A stretch of 64,000 nucleotides of DNA, from positions 2,046,001 through 2,110,000 of the forward strand of contig OY756144.1 of assembly GCA_963576785.1 (NCBI GenBank). Reading direction: 5' to 3'. A program made the position numbers and the translations under genes. This document shows, piece after piece, positions 36,206 to 47,734 of this stretch. This stretch comes from Chlorophyllum brunneum (lineage: Eukaryota > Basidiomycota > Agaricomycetes > Agaricales > Agaricaceae). The notes under the pieces were generated by a model. It made no database searches and was not told the DNA's origin. It saw only the letters and a list, made by a program, of their open reading frames with translations. The stretch's first letter is position 1, and every line of letters begins with the position of its first letter.

Positions 36206-36894
36206 ATGGACTCCCTCCGACGACGCACAACATTCAAGTTTTCTGAGGACGACGGTCATGATGACAAGGTATTAGACGAACAAGGTCACTCGATTTCACC
36301 TCCTTTGTGGCCAACATCTTCATTTCTCCTCCAGAACAGGAAGAGGTCATTGAGGGCCTACGCGAACAATACGAAAAGGCAAGGCAACAACAATTTACCT
36401 TCGCCAGGATCCTCGTTTTTCTGTCTTCAATATTGTACGCGCTCTATACTATCTTCCCAAAGAGAATGAACTACTTATCACCTACTAGACAATTTATTCA
36501 CTTGCTTACGCCAACGAAGTCCAACCCTTTCCTCGTAGTGTTTCCAGAGGAAACACCATCACCTATATCCACGATACCCTTCGCCACAGGGTTCATACTT
36601 CTCTCACTCTTTGTCCATCTCAACCTCGCAATACTCTTTCACCCAGACCAAGTTCGGATGTTCCTTCAGCTCACGTACAACCCCAAACCTCTCTCGTATG
36701 GCTTGCTCTACGCACTTTCTGCGGTAGGACCCACGTTGTCCCTGTTCCTTCGTTTACCATGGCAAACGACTGCATGGTGGTTGTTCACGGCTGTGATTGT
36801 ATTTATAGTCCAGAGTGTGATGGATACAGTCGAAAGCGGTACTCGAGGCATATCTGAACTGGAGGCAATGCGCTACACGGCACCAGGAGCCTAG
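36206..36894 (+). CDS. Small four-helix membrane protein, unknown function
   Basis: Two exons: the first encodes MDSLRRRTTFKFSEDDG, and an intron of about 50 bp (starting GTCACT) leads to EQEEVIEGLREQYEKARQQQ. Four hydrophobic segments are visible: ARILVFLSSILYALYTIF, TIPFATGFILLSLFVHLNLA, YGLLYALSAVGPTLSLFL and WWLFTAVIVFIVQSVM. The N-terminus is charged and possibly helical. The stop is at 36894 (about 211 residues). No family was recognised; it may be an ER or organelle membrane protein. Sharing a promoter with RIO1 suggests constitutive expression. Confidence 0.65.
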
Positions 36895-37051
36895 GATTGA
36901 AGGTCTCTTTCTTGTTCTCATATATCCCTGCATGTATGTGGTTTGGACCGTCCACTGACGCTATTGTTCTCTACCTAGATTATACACGTGTATCAGAATA
37001 GTTTAGTAATCGCCAGTATCATGTTTCGGTATCGCCACAAACCTGTTGAGG

Positions 37052-38077
37052 ATGCCACTGTTCCAGTTGGCCGACAGCGTACTTTCTCGTATAACCAACT
37101 CCGGTGCCTTGCGTAGAACGTCGAGTGTCTCTAAAGAAACGTTCGCTCATGACATTTCCCTGGTCGCGCTGTCCATCCGGTGAGTCGATGTCACTCCAAC
37201 TTCATACCTCGTGCTGAACGGGGACAATCGTTCAATACAGTACTGGGTATCTCGTGGATTCCATCTATATCCCTGAACAAATTGCAGAGCAATCATACTC
37301 CTTACTATTGAATGACTTACAAACAGTGAGCCTCTGACCACCATCTACTTGGAGGTTCGTAATATATGAATGGCACTGGCAGATGTCTGAATACTTCAAA
37401 AATGTCATCCATCTGTATGAACCTTGTGCAAACAAGACATTCTTCATCAACAAATTACTGCTCATTGCAAAGTTGGACCACCTGATAGAACACCGAACCT
37501 CCGATTCTTACCCTGTATTCGTACACTTGGCAGAAAAGGGTCCACCTTTCGAGGTCAGTGCTGGCTGACCTTGAGGTCTCAAGTCAAGTTACTCAAGCGC
37601 AACCGTTGACAGCTCGACGCTGTTCCATCCTCTCTCATGAAGGTGCTTCACTTCCTCCGAAATAGTCTTACGACCGGTAGATCACCCGGTACTACTGCAT
37701 CCATCCAACTACCGCAGAACCTTTCCTTTACGACATTAGTCCCCCTCGCTGCCATTCTCCTCGACTATCCGATTGCTTATGTTCCAGGATCCGAGAACCA
37801 GATGGCTTTTCTCAGTGACACTCCACTCATCCTATACCGCTGCCATATTGAGATGCAGGAACCCTCATCGGAGGGTAAGGATGAGAAAAAACAACACGTC
37901 TTATTACAATGTTCGTGCCCAAGTTCGTTGGCAGGCAATGCAGCCACTTCAGCGGGCAGAGAACGAACGGTTTCTCATCTGGAAAATACATTCGGTGCTC
38001 GCATTGTCCAGGCGCTCCCAAGTAGCGTACTGCATATCGACTACGAACATGTCACTCTTGATCGTGTAGCACTTTAG
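37052..38077 (+). CDS. C1orf74/UPF0739-like protein
   Basis: Four exons: MPLFQLADSVLSRITN, then TGYLVDSIYIPEQIAEQ, then MSEYFKNVIHLYEP, then LDAVPSSLMKVLHFLRN. The C-terminal part, with AAILLDYPIAYVPGS and the ending LHIDYEHVTLDRVAL, resembles the small eukaryotic UPF0739 (C1orf74) family, whose function is unknown. Introns use GTGAGT, GTGAGC and GTCAGT donors and keep the frame. About 275 residues. The gene ends only 60 bp from the 3' end of the convergent PPWD1 gene, so the 3' UTRs probably overlap. The family assignment is from memory of motif shape and should be treated as tentative. Confidence 0.5.
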
Positions 38078-38137
38078 ATCTAGCCAATACTACTAATCGA
38101 GACATGAAGCATTTCTGTACAAGGACCCATCATTCTA

Positions 38138-40673
38138 CTACTCAACGTCGATGTTGATGATTTTGATATCCTCAAACGGCTTGTCAACCTTGTTTGTCTT
38201 GACATTCTCAATCGCGTGCACGACTTCCAGCCCAGAAAGCACTCTTCCAAATATTGTGTGCTTCTTGTCCAACCACGGGGTAGCCGTTGTCGTAATAAAG
38301 AATTGCGATCCATTAGTGCCCGGACCCGCATTCGCCATACTAACAGTATACGGTCTAAAACCGTAGATCAACACAACTCCTTAAACAAGGAAATTGCATA
38401 TATACTCACCGATCATGCTTCAAATCGTCACTAAACTCATCCTCAAACTCTTTTCCCCATATACTCGTTCCACCCGTTCCATCGCCGAGAGGGTCCCCTG
38501 TCTGTATCATAAATTTCGGGATGACACGGTGGAAGATGATGCCCTCAAAGTAGCTACTCCTGGCATGTCCGACGAAGTTCTCCACTGCCTTTGGTGCTTG
38601 CTGTGGAAATAGACGGAGGTGGATGTCACCGAATGTAGTGTGTATGGTAGCTGCGTTGGCGACGGGTGAAGGTCCGTTGGCGTTGCCAACTGTAGCTGCT
38701 GCGACGGATTGTTCTTCACGTGTAGGACGTTCGTTGAATATATCACGGTCACCAGATTTGTCTCTGCGGGAAATTGTGCATATAAGCGCTCGAGTATATG
38801 GTGAGAAGATTTGCGCTTACTCAGGTTCTGAACGGGTAAACATGTAGAATCGTTGCCGTTTGTAGCCGGTACAATAAAGTATAGGATCTCGCTGGCCTTT
38901 GTCTGCGAGTATTGGGTTAGCGGAAGCAGCCATGGCCTGATCCTCGAGTGAGTGGCCAAGATCTACTGTCAAATGCGGGACGGTACACATACCACCGTTG
39001 TGATGGCCTTCTTTGCTGGAGCGCCCTGGTATAACGAAAGATTCATAAACCGCAGGGCTTCGTCTTTGCCCAGTAACCTCACGACACGGTTTGTTACTGT
39101 ATTCACGACTAGCGGAACATCAATATCTTCGTATGTAACTATCTGATGAAACCCACGCACTTTTTATTCCCAAGAGCGTAGGATAAATGATGAAAGCACC
39201 ACTCTCATCCCAGATGACGTTGCTCCAGCGGGCGGGTATACGGCCATCTGGTCCTGGAAGCTCAAACTCTTTCTCCACGGCCAATCGGCGGCCAAACTCC
39301 ATATCCTCAACACGGTAGATTGCAGTACCCGCCTGCTGCATCTCTTGAATTGCTTCAAGCGACTCATCATATTTTCGTACCAGCTTTCCCGATAACAGTG
39401 AGAATACGCGAATCTGGCGGTCGGGGAGGGAAAATGTGGCGAAGGAGGACTGGTTGGGTGAGAGCGTGATACACGTTGGCGTGGATTTTGACTGATGTAG
39501 AATTAGGAAGTATGTTCTAGCATTTGGCGAGCAGCCCTCACCTTTTTGAATTCGTAAAGGTCTGTTGAACTCTTAAATGACCACAACCCCGGAACATTCT
39601 TGGGAAGACCCCAAGGCTCCGAAGGTTGCCAGTACTCAACAAATCCAGCTTCATCCGCAGAGATTACAGTATCATACTTATCACTGTACTGGCCTGGGGA
39701 TGAGGACCCACGACATATCATGATATTGAAAGACGAACCGCCATGAGGTGGACTGGAGATTTGTGCAGAGTCTCTACAGTATCAAGAGGCGTACCAGTGC
39801 CTCGCCCATCATAGAAACGTATTGTCCCAGACACGGAATCCGATCTACACTTACACTTAGTGACAAGGGGAAACGATTTTGAAAGGCATAGTTACACTGC
39901 TAAAAGACCTTGTGCAAGACCTTTGCGATGCACCCAGCAGCATGCATGGGGAGTATACCCAAGCTTGATGATGTTGATCATATCTAGCCGTTTAATGTTA
40001 GCAAACGCGAGGTGGCTTGTCGCCAAGTATACATACCGAAGTTGACGACATCGAAAACTTTCGCTGTCTGGTCTTCGGATATTGTCGCGAAGAGTTGTCC
40101 ATCCGCACTGGCCGACACACCAGTGATCGGTGTCAAATGTGCCCGGTAGTGTTTAACGAATTCAATGCCAGTCTCCTGCTTCTTCCATAGCTTGACATGT
40201 CCGTCAACGGATGTTGTGATTAAAAAGTCGGTCCTGGAAGTCGAGTTGCGAAATTCAAACCTCCAATATATGACGCAACGTGTAAATAGCTACGCACTTG
40301 GTCATGACAGAGTAGTTAACCACGTCGCGGTGCATGAAACTTTTGTGGTACTGTTCCGTGTTTGGCAGATGCTCGAGGTATAGCCGTTCATGAGGCAGAA
40401 CTGAAAACCGAAAACGTAGGTGGGTTCTTCCGTTGTACTTTTTGAGGGTTCGACGGCACCACGAACTAACAAGGACATACCTTTACGCTTCTTTTTCTTC
40501 GTGACACTCTCGGCCTCGGCGGCTGGGAGAGGCATTGGCCCAACGTCGTCGTCATCCGACTCGTCTTCCTCTATCTTGGGCTGTTTTCCGTCGATAGCTT
40601 CATTGTCGTCATGCGCAACCTCTCTTGCGCGCTTTCCAAGAACACGGCCATCCTGCATGTCGGAATCAGACAT
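38138..40673 (-). CDS. PPWD1: WD40-repeat peptidyl-prolyl isomerase (PPWD1-type cyclophilin)
   Basis: Begins [18 protein letters not shown] with an acidic stretch and KKKKRK, like the nuclear-localised N-terminus of PPWD1. WD40 blades follow: [31 protein letters not shown] and QTAKVFDV. The C-terminal cyclophilin domain has [49 protein letters not shown], the [14 protein letters not shown] loop and the end IINIDVE. The catalytic Arg in HRVI and the Gln/Phe of GSQFF are present. It is a spliceosome-associated prolyl isomerase in other eukaryotes. It spans many short exons and about 650 residues. It is divergent from CDC37, with 463 bp between the starts. Confidence 0.88.
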
Positions 40674-41136
40674 TACCGAGGTAACTGATATGAGAGGAGG
40701 AGTGGATTGAGGGAAAACAACCGTAAACATTGAACCGGCCAAGTGAGTATACTTTTTCCAGCGATCCAACCCAGAACATTACTTGGGGGAAGAAGAAAAT
40801 AGATCCAGCCATTCGCTTTAACACATGATGCTGAACGAGCCAGTTTTTGGGTTTGCCAGCCCAGCGTCATATATTGCAGGGCGAATGCGGGTGTAACATG
40901 GTCCCTCGGCCAGTTAGCTCTGCCCGGCCTCTCCCAAGAGCAGGATGTATGCATTGCTGCTGAGCACCACTTGGGCAACTGTGTTGTCTTTGGCGTGAAG
41001 CCTGTGCTTTCGATGGGGATTCCAGAAGTTTCGGCGGGGGTCTAACATAGCTTCTATTATTGGAATACCATTCTTCGACATTAAATATCCATCTGCCAGT
41101 CCACATCAGCGTCCTCTCACACTCTGCATCCTTGCA

Positions 41137-42801
41137 ATGCCACTCAACTACTCCAAATGGGATCAGCTCGAGGTAACCCACTCACTACCCCCAACCAGTA
41201 CTAGCTCACCCTATCTACGGACTAGGTATCTGATGATTCAGATATTGAAGGGCATCCGAACGTTGACCATCGCTCACTCGTGCGGTATGCGTGATTTACC
41301 AATTTCTTCCAGGGAGACACGCTAATCGTGCTGAATATATGCAGCTGGCGGCAGCGCGATATCCACGAGAAACGAGTGGCACGGAAAGCCAAGATCACCC
41401 AGTTGCAAGCCAACATCGATTGCGACAGTGTCCTCCTGCCACGCGTAACAGAAATGGCTGAAAAGCTAGCAGATCCGGGAACAGATCAGATTCCCTACTT
41501 CAACTCTCTCGTGGAAAAGCTCGAGAAGAGTCCTTCCAAAGATTGCCCTCCCGGCAACGACCCATCGAAACAGGAACAGACGTATGATGGAATGCTTCTC
41601 ATCTTACTGAGGGGCGTGACCGATGTTGTAAAGAAACGTATAGCTACATTAAGCCTTTCCGAGTCCGAGAAAAAAGCAAGGTTAGGCCAGGAACTCGCTG
41701 CTGAAATCGCGATGCATGTAACGCAACTAAAGAAGGCGATCGATGACAAGAAGCAGGAGATCGAGGATGAACTTGATGAGCAAAAGAAGAAAATCACTAG
41801 CGACGATATTCATGATGGTTTCGATAGCAAGGTACAAGGCTCTCTTGACCGTAAGGTCCGAAACTGACAGCATGTTTGAAGTATGTGCCGCCCAAACCAG
41901 CACCCCAACCCGTCACGGGCTCCAAGTCCAAGGCAAAGAAGACCACAGAGACAACGATAGAGGTGTTGAATCCCGGTGCACCACCTTCACACTCGGCTCC
42001 CCCGACCGAGCCTCAAGTTGCGTCCGACGGGGAAGAGACGGAACTTCCTGAACTCACACCTGCGCTGGAGGGCTTCTCGAAGATTGCGATAAATGACTAT
42101 CAGAAATCCTGGGAGTACATCCAGAACCATCGAGATGTCTATGTTGAGGGCGCCTCGGATGCTCTCCTGGTGGCCGCATTCACTGCCGAGGGTGAAGGCA
42201 GGAAAAAGTATGCGAAGCAATGCGTACACCAAAGTCTACTTCTGCAGTACTGCGAAAAACTTGGCAGAGATGGTCCTAGCATGTTTTTCAAGAAGTAAGC
42301 ACCCCGATTCTCGTGCCTGGCCCTTATATTGAAGGCAACACTAGGATGACTGATGGCGATAAACGCGCTGTGACGATTTTCGTTGAAGATTTTGAGAAGA
42401 CCTATAAACACCTAGCCGAAAGGGTTCGGATCTCCAAAGAAGAGATAGCAGCGGGCAGAGAACAGATCCAGCTCGTCGCAGAAGATCCAAATATGGCCAT
42501 CCGATTCAACGTCCCCGACGGACCACCTCCCGAGAATCTTACACTTGAAGGACCGGGCACGGAAGATCTTGATGTGGAGGAGGTTCGCAAAGCGCTACAG
42601 ATGCGTTGGGATGTTTTCTCTTCGTTCCCCAAAGATCTACAAGAAGCGCTGAAGGTAGGCGAACTGGACCATGTTAATACAGTCCTTGGGAACATGGATA
42701 TCCCGACGGCGGAAAATGTAGTGAGTAACTTGGATGTGGCGGGTATTTTGAGCTTTTCGGAGAAGGGAGTTAGGGATGCAACGGGCCAAGGTGCTGCATG
42801 A
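41137..42801 (+). CDS. CDC37: Hsp90 co-chaperone Cdc37
   Basis: Loads protein kinases onto Hsp90. The N-terminus reads MPLNYSKWDQLEVSDDSDIE, with the conserved casein-kinase-2 serine in DDSDIE, followed by HPNVDHRSLVRWRQ. The coiled-coil KLEKSPSK and KKRIATLSLSESEKKARL lead to the Hsp90-binding middle part (SLLLQYCEKLGRDGPSMFF) and the C-terminal helix part ending RDATGQGAA. Four introns are read. The one near 41819 gives ITSDDIHDACLKYVPPKP if its donor is GTTTCG. About 460 residues. All parts needed for kinase and Hsp90 binding are there. Confidence 0.92.
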
Positions 42802-43141
42802 TCGAAGGAACGACAACTTCACCGCCGGCGATCAGTCAACATGGTCATGGATATTAGCTCTGTCTCCGATATGTATATCTTCTTGTAATGCTATTCCTCA
42901 TGCATTGAACATCAGGAACACCTGATTCTGTCGTCTGGTGGAACATCGACACATGGTCGACTTCGTTTACATAGTAGGGTTCGTCAGCGGCGCTCAATTA
43001 TCACGAACCAGACTCAGCGACAGCAAAAGATGGCGAGGATGACGACGCGAAACCACATTTTACCCAACTCCATATATGGCAAGATTGTCAAGCCAATTGT
43101 ACTATATATCTAACACGCTTCCTATTCTCCTAGATTGTTAT
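42802..43141. other. Convergent 3' intergenic region
   Basis: 340 bp between the CDC37 stop and the 3' end of the pectinesterase gene. It contains only the presumed 3' UTRs. No gene was recognised. Confidence 0.45.
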
Positions 43142-44461
43142 CTAAACAAAATAGCTCATATCTACCCAGCTGCTGTAATCGCTTCCAACAGCACTAGAAA
43201 TAGAATACGCCGATGCCTGAGAAGCAGTAAGGACCGTGGCGAAGCTCGGACGAGAGGCACCGCTGACACCGCTTCCAGTCGAATTATATTCTGCGAAGAA
43301 GACGTGATCCGTTTGTGGGTTATCGGTGTTCCACACTGACCAGAGGGCGGAATTGAATGGTGCAGTTACAACTGTGTTCTTGAAGATAACCCTGTGGAGT
43401 TGTACAATGTCGTTAGCGTATGCCCTAGTGCCAAGAAGACTTCTGGCCAGATTAGGTGGACACATACTTAGCATAGTCTAGGGCACGCGAGAGTATTGTC
43501 AACGTGGTAGGAAATGGGTTGAGAAGAGGAGAATAACTTACCACGCCACGGTCTTCCAAAGTATTGATGTGAGGTGACGTTTGAGAACGCACCGGGTGCT
43601 GTCACAATCGAGTTTGCATTAAAGACGACTGGGCAAGGAAAGCAAAAAGAGTCAAGTCAGCACTCATGTTTGTGGTACCAGGAAGTTCACGCACAACTGC
43701 CACCGTCGTCAGAGTCACGGCCGCTGGCTGTAATGTCTCCAGCACCTTTAACCGCAATAGTATTTCCACCAAAGTAGGCGAGTCCTCGGGACCCAAATAT
43801 GAATAGGCAATTCAAGACCAATCAGCGGTGAATCGAGAGGACATATACTACAAATAAATTACCTCGATATAGTTCTTGAGATACACCTGCGCCCCCTGAT
43901 TTGCATGGAGGGTATCCTGATAGCCGTAAAACGCACACGCATAGAAGCCAACACGATTTCCATATTGGCTCACGGCGACAGCTTGAGAACCAGGGCCGTA
44001 GGTGTTCTTAACGTTCACATTATACATCTTGAAATTGTCTGTGTGAACCCGGAGCGTGGCACTGCCGTCATCTGATCCTGCTTGACTGGCCGGGATACCA
44101 GCTTGAATAGTGGCTTGGCTTTTTGTATACGTAGAAATGCCAGTTGAATACCCGTAAATCTGTATTTAACGAGTAAATTATTTACCCTTCCGGAGAGAGC
44201 ACCAAAACAAACAGTCAAGGGACCAGATCGTGAGACGTAAACTTGCTCGTTGTACGTACCAGGGTAGACAAAGATGGATTGCGAACTACCGTCATTTGGA
44301 AGGGAGTTGATTGCTGCAGTAAGGGTCGAGAACTCTCCAGAGGTCGTGGTTCCTGCACGAACGACCTTGGCACCTGCAGGAGCGGAAGTACGCGAAGTGC
44401 CGTATACAACCTCAAGAAGTGAAAGGCAGATAGCAAGACAGACGAAGAAACTCAGTGCCAT
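43142..44461 (-). pseudogene. Secreted pectin methylesterase (CE8), nucleophile region apparently damaged
   Basis: The signal peptide MALSFFVCLAICLSLLEVVYG is followed by AKVVRAGTTTSGEFSTLT and a right-handed beta-helix. The catalytic acid/base segment is intact (FYGYQDTLHANQGAQ). Later exons give GNTIAVKGAGDITASGR, HQYFGRPWR and VIFKNTVVTAPFNSALWS. After NYIE a donor GTAATT is present, but no AG acceptor lies before the next conserved codons FIFGSRGLAYFGG (about 43803-43770). The residues that normally precede FIFG, including the nucleophilic Asp, cannot be read. A deletion of about 12-15 bp spanning the acceptor and those codons would explain this. The enzyme demethylates pectin in plant cell walls; this allele is probably inactive. 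A non-canonical splice or assembly error is the alternative. Confidence 0.6.
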
Positions 44462-45304
44462 CCTCGAAATTTGGCGGGACTGAGCGTTGAGGTTCTTCTC
44501 CTTTTTATGTCTTCCGTTAGGACGGACAGAAGGTGTCTATGTTTTCCCGCGTCCAGCTTCGTGACAGCAAATCTATATCATGTGCGCTTGCTCGAGGTCG
44601 TCACCTGGATTACTGGACGGTAAGTGTAGGTGTCCTGACGGCCCGGTTGCGGCCCATCCCGTCTTCACAATTCAGAGTAGTATGACTGACGGACGTGAGG
44701 AAGTAGTTCGGTTGCTTTAAGGTTTACATGAGTGATTGATAGTGGCCGGACTTTGATGACGGGTATAGGATCACAATTGTTTGGGAGGGCGTATGGGTGT
44801 GTGTGTGTGCTTTTCGACGGGGTCAGGATGGAGGACCTAGCGCGCAACAGAATTTTCTCCAAATCATCAATAAAGACACCGAGAACTCGAACCGAAGATA
44901 AGAAGAACATAGGCACACTGCGGAAATCCGCAGCCTAGAGCTTGCGGTATTAGAATCTGCGAGTAGTATATCCAACTAATAACGGTGTCAGTGCGGTGCA
45001 GAATACGTAAATCGCAGAATAGTAACGTTTGTCTATTTCCTTGGTGTAGAATCCTGGAGAAGCTCACTTCTGGCTGCCTTGCGGCCGGGTTCTGTCTTCG
45101 TTAGGATTTGCAGTTCGGATAGCTGCGGGATCTATCGGTGGGTGGGTTGTCCGTGGCAGCCAGCAAGAAAGAGATCCTATGGTACTGTGAATCCGGGACT
45201 TGAAGCACCGGGAGATAGAGATAGGAAGAGAAGCTCGGCCTCGACTGCGGGTCGGACTGGGGAGCTCGGGCACCGCACGACGACCACAAGGTCAACATCT
45301 GTGC
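44462..45304. promoter_or_regulatory. Divergent region between the pectinesterase gene and NAS2
   Basis: About 840 bp. It includes a pure (GT)n run at 44797-44809. TCTTTTTATG about 40 bp before the pectinesterase start shows no clear TATA box. No gene with a recognisable domain was found. Confidence 0.4.
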
Positions 45305-46085
45305 ATGACGTCACCCATGTCTACAAACTCTCTACCACCACCACCACCACCAGCAATGGGCTTCACACTCCCCTCTCCAACCTCACCAGCCACTCAAGCT
45401 CAAATCCTCATCACCAGAAAAGACCAAATCGAAATAGAAATCCAATCCCACATACTCATCCTCCGAGCCAACAACATCGATATGACAACCCCCCTAGTCG
45501 ACTCTGATGGTTTTCCGCGAGCAGATGTCGATATTTATGCTGTACGTAAAGCAAGGGTGAGGATCATCGAGTTGAGAAATGATTTGAAAGAGGTTATGGA
45601 CGGGATTGGGAAAGCTTTGGAAGAGGTTTATGCCAATCCTGATACGGCTGTGGGAGGTACAGGGGTTCAAGAACAGGGACAAGAAGAGTTGGTACCTTTT
45701 GCGAGAGTGGATGGTGTTGCACCCGCAAGTCCGGCTGCTGAAGCTGGTATGCAAAGAGGAGATCTCATCCTCAAGTTCGGCGATCTCGTCAGGTCTTCAT
45801 TCAGTCAGCCAACTTCGTCTCTAGCATCGCTAGCGACTCTCGTATCACAAAACGAGGATGTACGTTTACTTGGTGCCTTCTCTCCTCGGCTTCGATTGAC
45901 GCTTTTGTACAGAAACATATTATTATACGGGTTCGGCGTTCGGGTGAGCAGAGATATCTGACCCTAACTCCGAGGCAAGGGTGGGGAGGACGGGGTATGT
46001 TAGGGTATGTGTCTACCACTTCCATGGCCTGAAGGTACTGATTCGCGTCCTTAGGTGTCATATTGTACCGTATACGAGTTCATGA
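45305..46085 (+). CDS. NAS2: 26S proteasome assembly chaperone Nas2/PSMD9 (p27)
   Basis: Nas2 binds the Rpt5 tail and delays base assembly of the proteasome. The N-terminal coiled region reads ILITRKDQIEIEIQSHILI, then MTTPLVDSDGFPRADVDIY and VRKARVRIIELRNDLKEVM, which is very typical. The PDZ domain follows with PFARVDGVAPASPAAEAG and LILKFGDL. Two introns are read: donor GTACGT after VSQNED, and a last one (GTATGT...CCTTAG) that yields the family ending GWGGRGMLGCHIVPY. About 260 residues. The start is the first ATG (45305), with a downstream ATG at MSTNS also possible. A poly-Pro run (PPPPPP) precedes the helical part. Confidence 0.9.
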
Positions 46086-46322
46086 TTGATCTTGAAGTGT
46101 GATCTTGCCTGTACTTATCAAATAATCAATGGATATAGTGAATTAAATATCTAAGAAAAGGTTATACATATAGCATTTCCGTCCCAACCCTGCGGTGGAT
46201 GCTCAGTCAAAAGAGTGGAGATGTAATTACAATGAGAGAGGGACGATACCATGCGGGTATGCCGGCTAAAGGTATCCCAATGAAATAACGCGTCTCGAGC
46301 ACAAATCCCGCGCACGAGTTGC

Positions 46323-47648
46323 TCATGAGCCACTCCACCACTTGCCAATCTTCGCCGAACTGTACTTGATACTCTTCCCAACACCGGCTGTCACAATCCC
46401 CTTCATCGTCTGCACCGTCGCAGGACCCCTCACAATCCTACTCATTTCCTCTCTCAAAACAGTCCTTAACACTTCTTCATCCGCTGCCAACTTCATCCAA
46501 TACGCATTCTCATCCTCCTTCGACAACTCTTCACTCACACCCTTCTCCGCAAATCGCCCTTGCACCCTCACAAGTAGGTTATGTGGCAACTTGCGCAAAT
46601 GGAAGCTTCTCGCTCGTGCGCTCGTATCTTGCTGAATCTCACCTTGACGCGTCGGCCAATGAGTCCCAGGGAGCCCCACCACAAGCCGTTGATACAGCTC
46701 TTTAAACTGTGGACCCTGCTTCCGCACAATATTCCCCACCTTGCCGCGGTTCTCGGCAGGAAGAAGCATCCGCGGATCTCCTATGTACGAAATGGCAGCG
46801 ACAGTTTCAAATAACTGCCTTTCGGAGAATTGGTCGGGCAGTGTAAGCAGTGCGGCGCGTACCGCGGAGGTGAGATTGACTTGTTGGGTCAGCCGCACAC
46901 GAGCGTCATCCTTGATAATTCGTAGGGGCTTGTGCATGCGACCGGCGAGGTATAATGTGCGCCAATTGAGAAGATCGTTACATAGGTTGTCAATACTTGT
47001 GACACCGTATTTGATCACCTAGTCGGATCATACCACGCGTCAGCTCGGCGAATAAGCGCGCATGCCTCTCTGGTGGTGAGAGGGAGATAGACTCACCACA
47101 TCGTTCATAGGCACATACGCATTAAACCACACGCCCGGCCCGAGATCTTCCACTCTCCCTATGTAACTCGACCCCAGCACCCTCGCATGCAACGGATAAT
47201 GGGCAGGATACTGCTGCATATTGATATAATGAAAATGCTCTGGATGGGTCACTGCAAACATAAAATCCAACATCGGGGTCTCCGCATCCTTCCCTCTTCC
47301 GTCCTGTTCAAAGACGCCTGATCCATAGGCAAATGCATATCGTATAGGTGCATTAAACTTGGCGACGATGCTCTCCAACAACGACCGTGTGGCATCCGCT
47401 ACGGGTAACAGCTGATTGCGACCAAAGGTAGGTGGTAGTCGGGGTAAGTGTGTGTTATTAGAATGTCGCTGGGAGGTCGCTGGACGGGGTTGTGGGTAGA
47501 GGTGGGACGGTCGGGTCTTCAGGGCTGGCCGCGGGGGTGGTGGTGGGGAGGAGTGGGAGGAGTTGCCAGCTGCGACGGGTTCTGTGGCGAGCTGGCGACT
47601 GAGGGCGAGGAGAGTGCGGGGTGGCTTGCGGATGGCAGGGCTCAGCAT
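46323..47648 (-). CDS. TAM41: Mitochondrial phosphatidate cytidylyltransferase TAM41
   Basis: Makes CDP-diacylglycerol in the inner mitochondrial membrane, the precursor of cardiolipin. The N-terminus MLSPAIRKPPRTLLALSRQL is basic and matches a mitochondrial presequence, followed by a Pro-rich linker. The nucleotidyltransferase signature is YAFAYGSGVFEQDG with TPMLDFMFAVTHPEHFH (metal-binding Asp in LDFMF). YGVTSIDNLCNDLLNWRTLYLAGRMHKP starts the second exon. The end is GVGKSIKYSSAKIGKWW. One intron at about 47019-47095 (GTGAGT...GACTAG) is read. About 410 residues, close to yeast Tam41. All active-site features look intact. Confidence 0.93.
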
Positions 47649-47734
47649 GTGCGGTTACAGGGTTGACCGAAGCCAGTCACATTCAAATCACTCTCGTCCA
47701 CGTGACCCTACCCCGCTCTGTTTAAAAATCTAGT

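Noticed and set aside
45200..45320. Longer NAS2 N-terminus from an upstream open frame
   Set aside because: The upstream frame reads Arg/Gly-rich sequence unlike the family. The ATG at 45305 directly precedes the conserved helical region.
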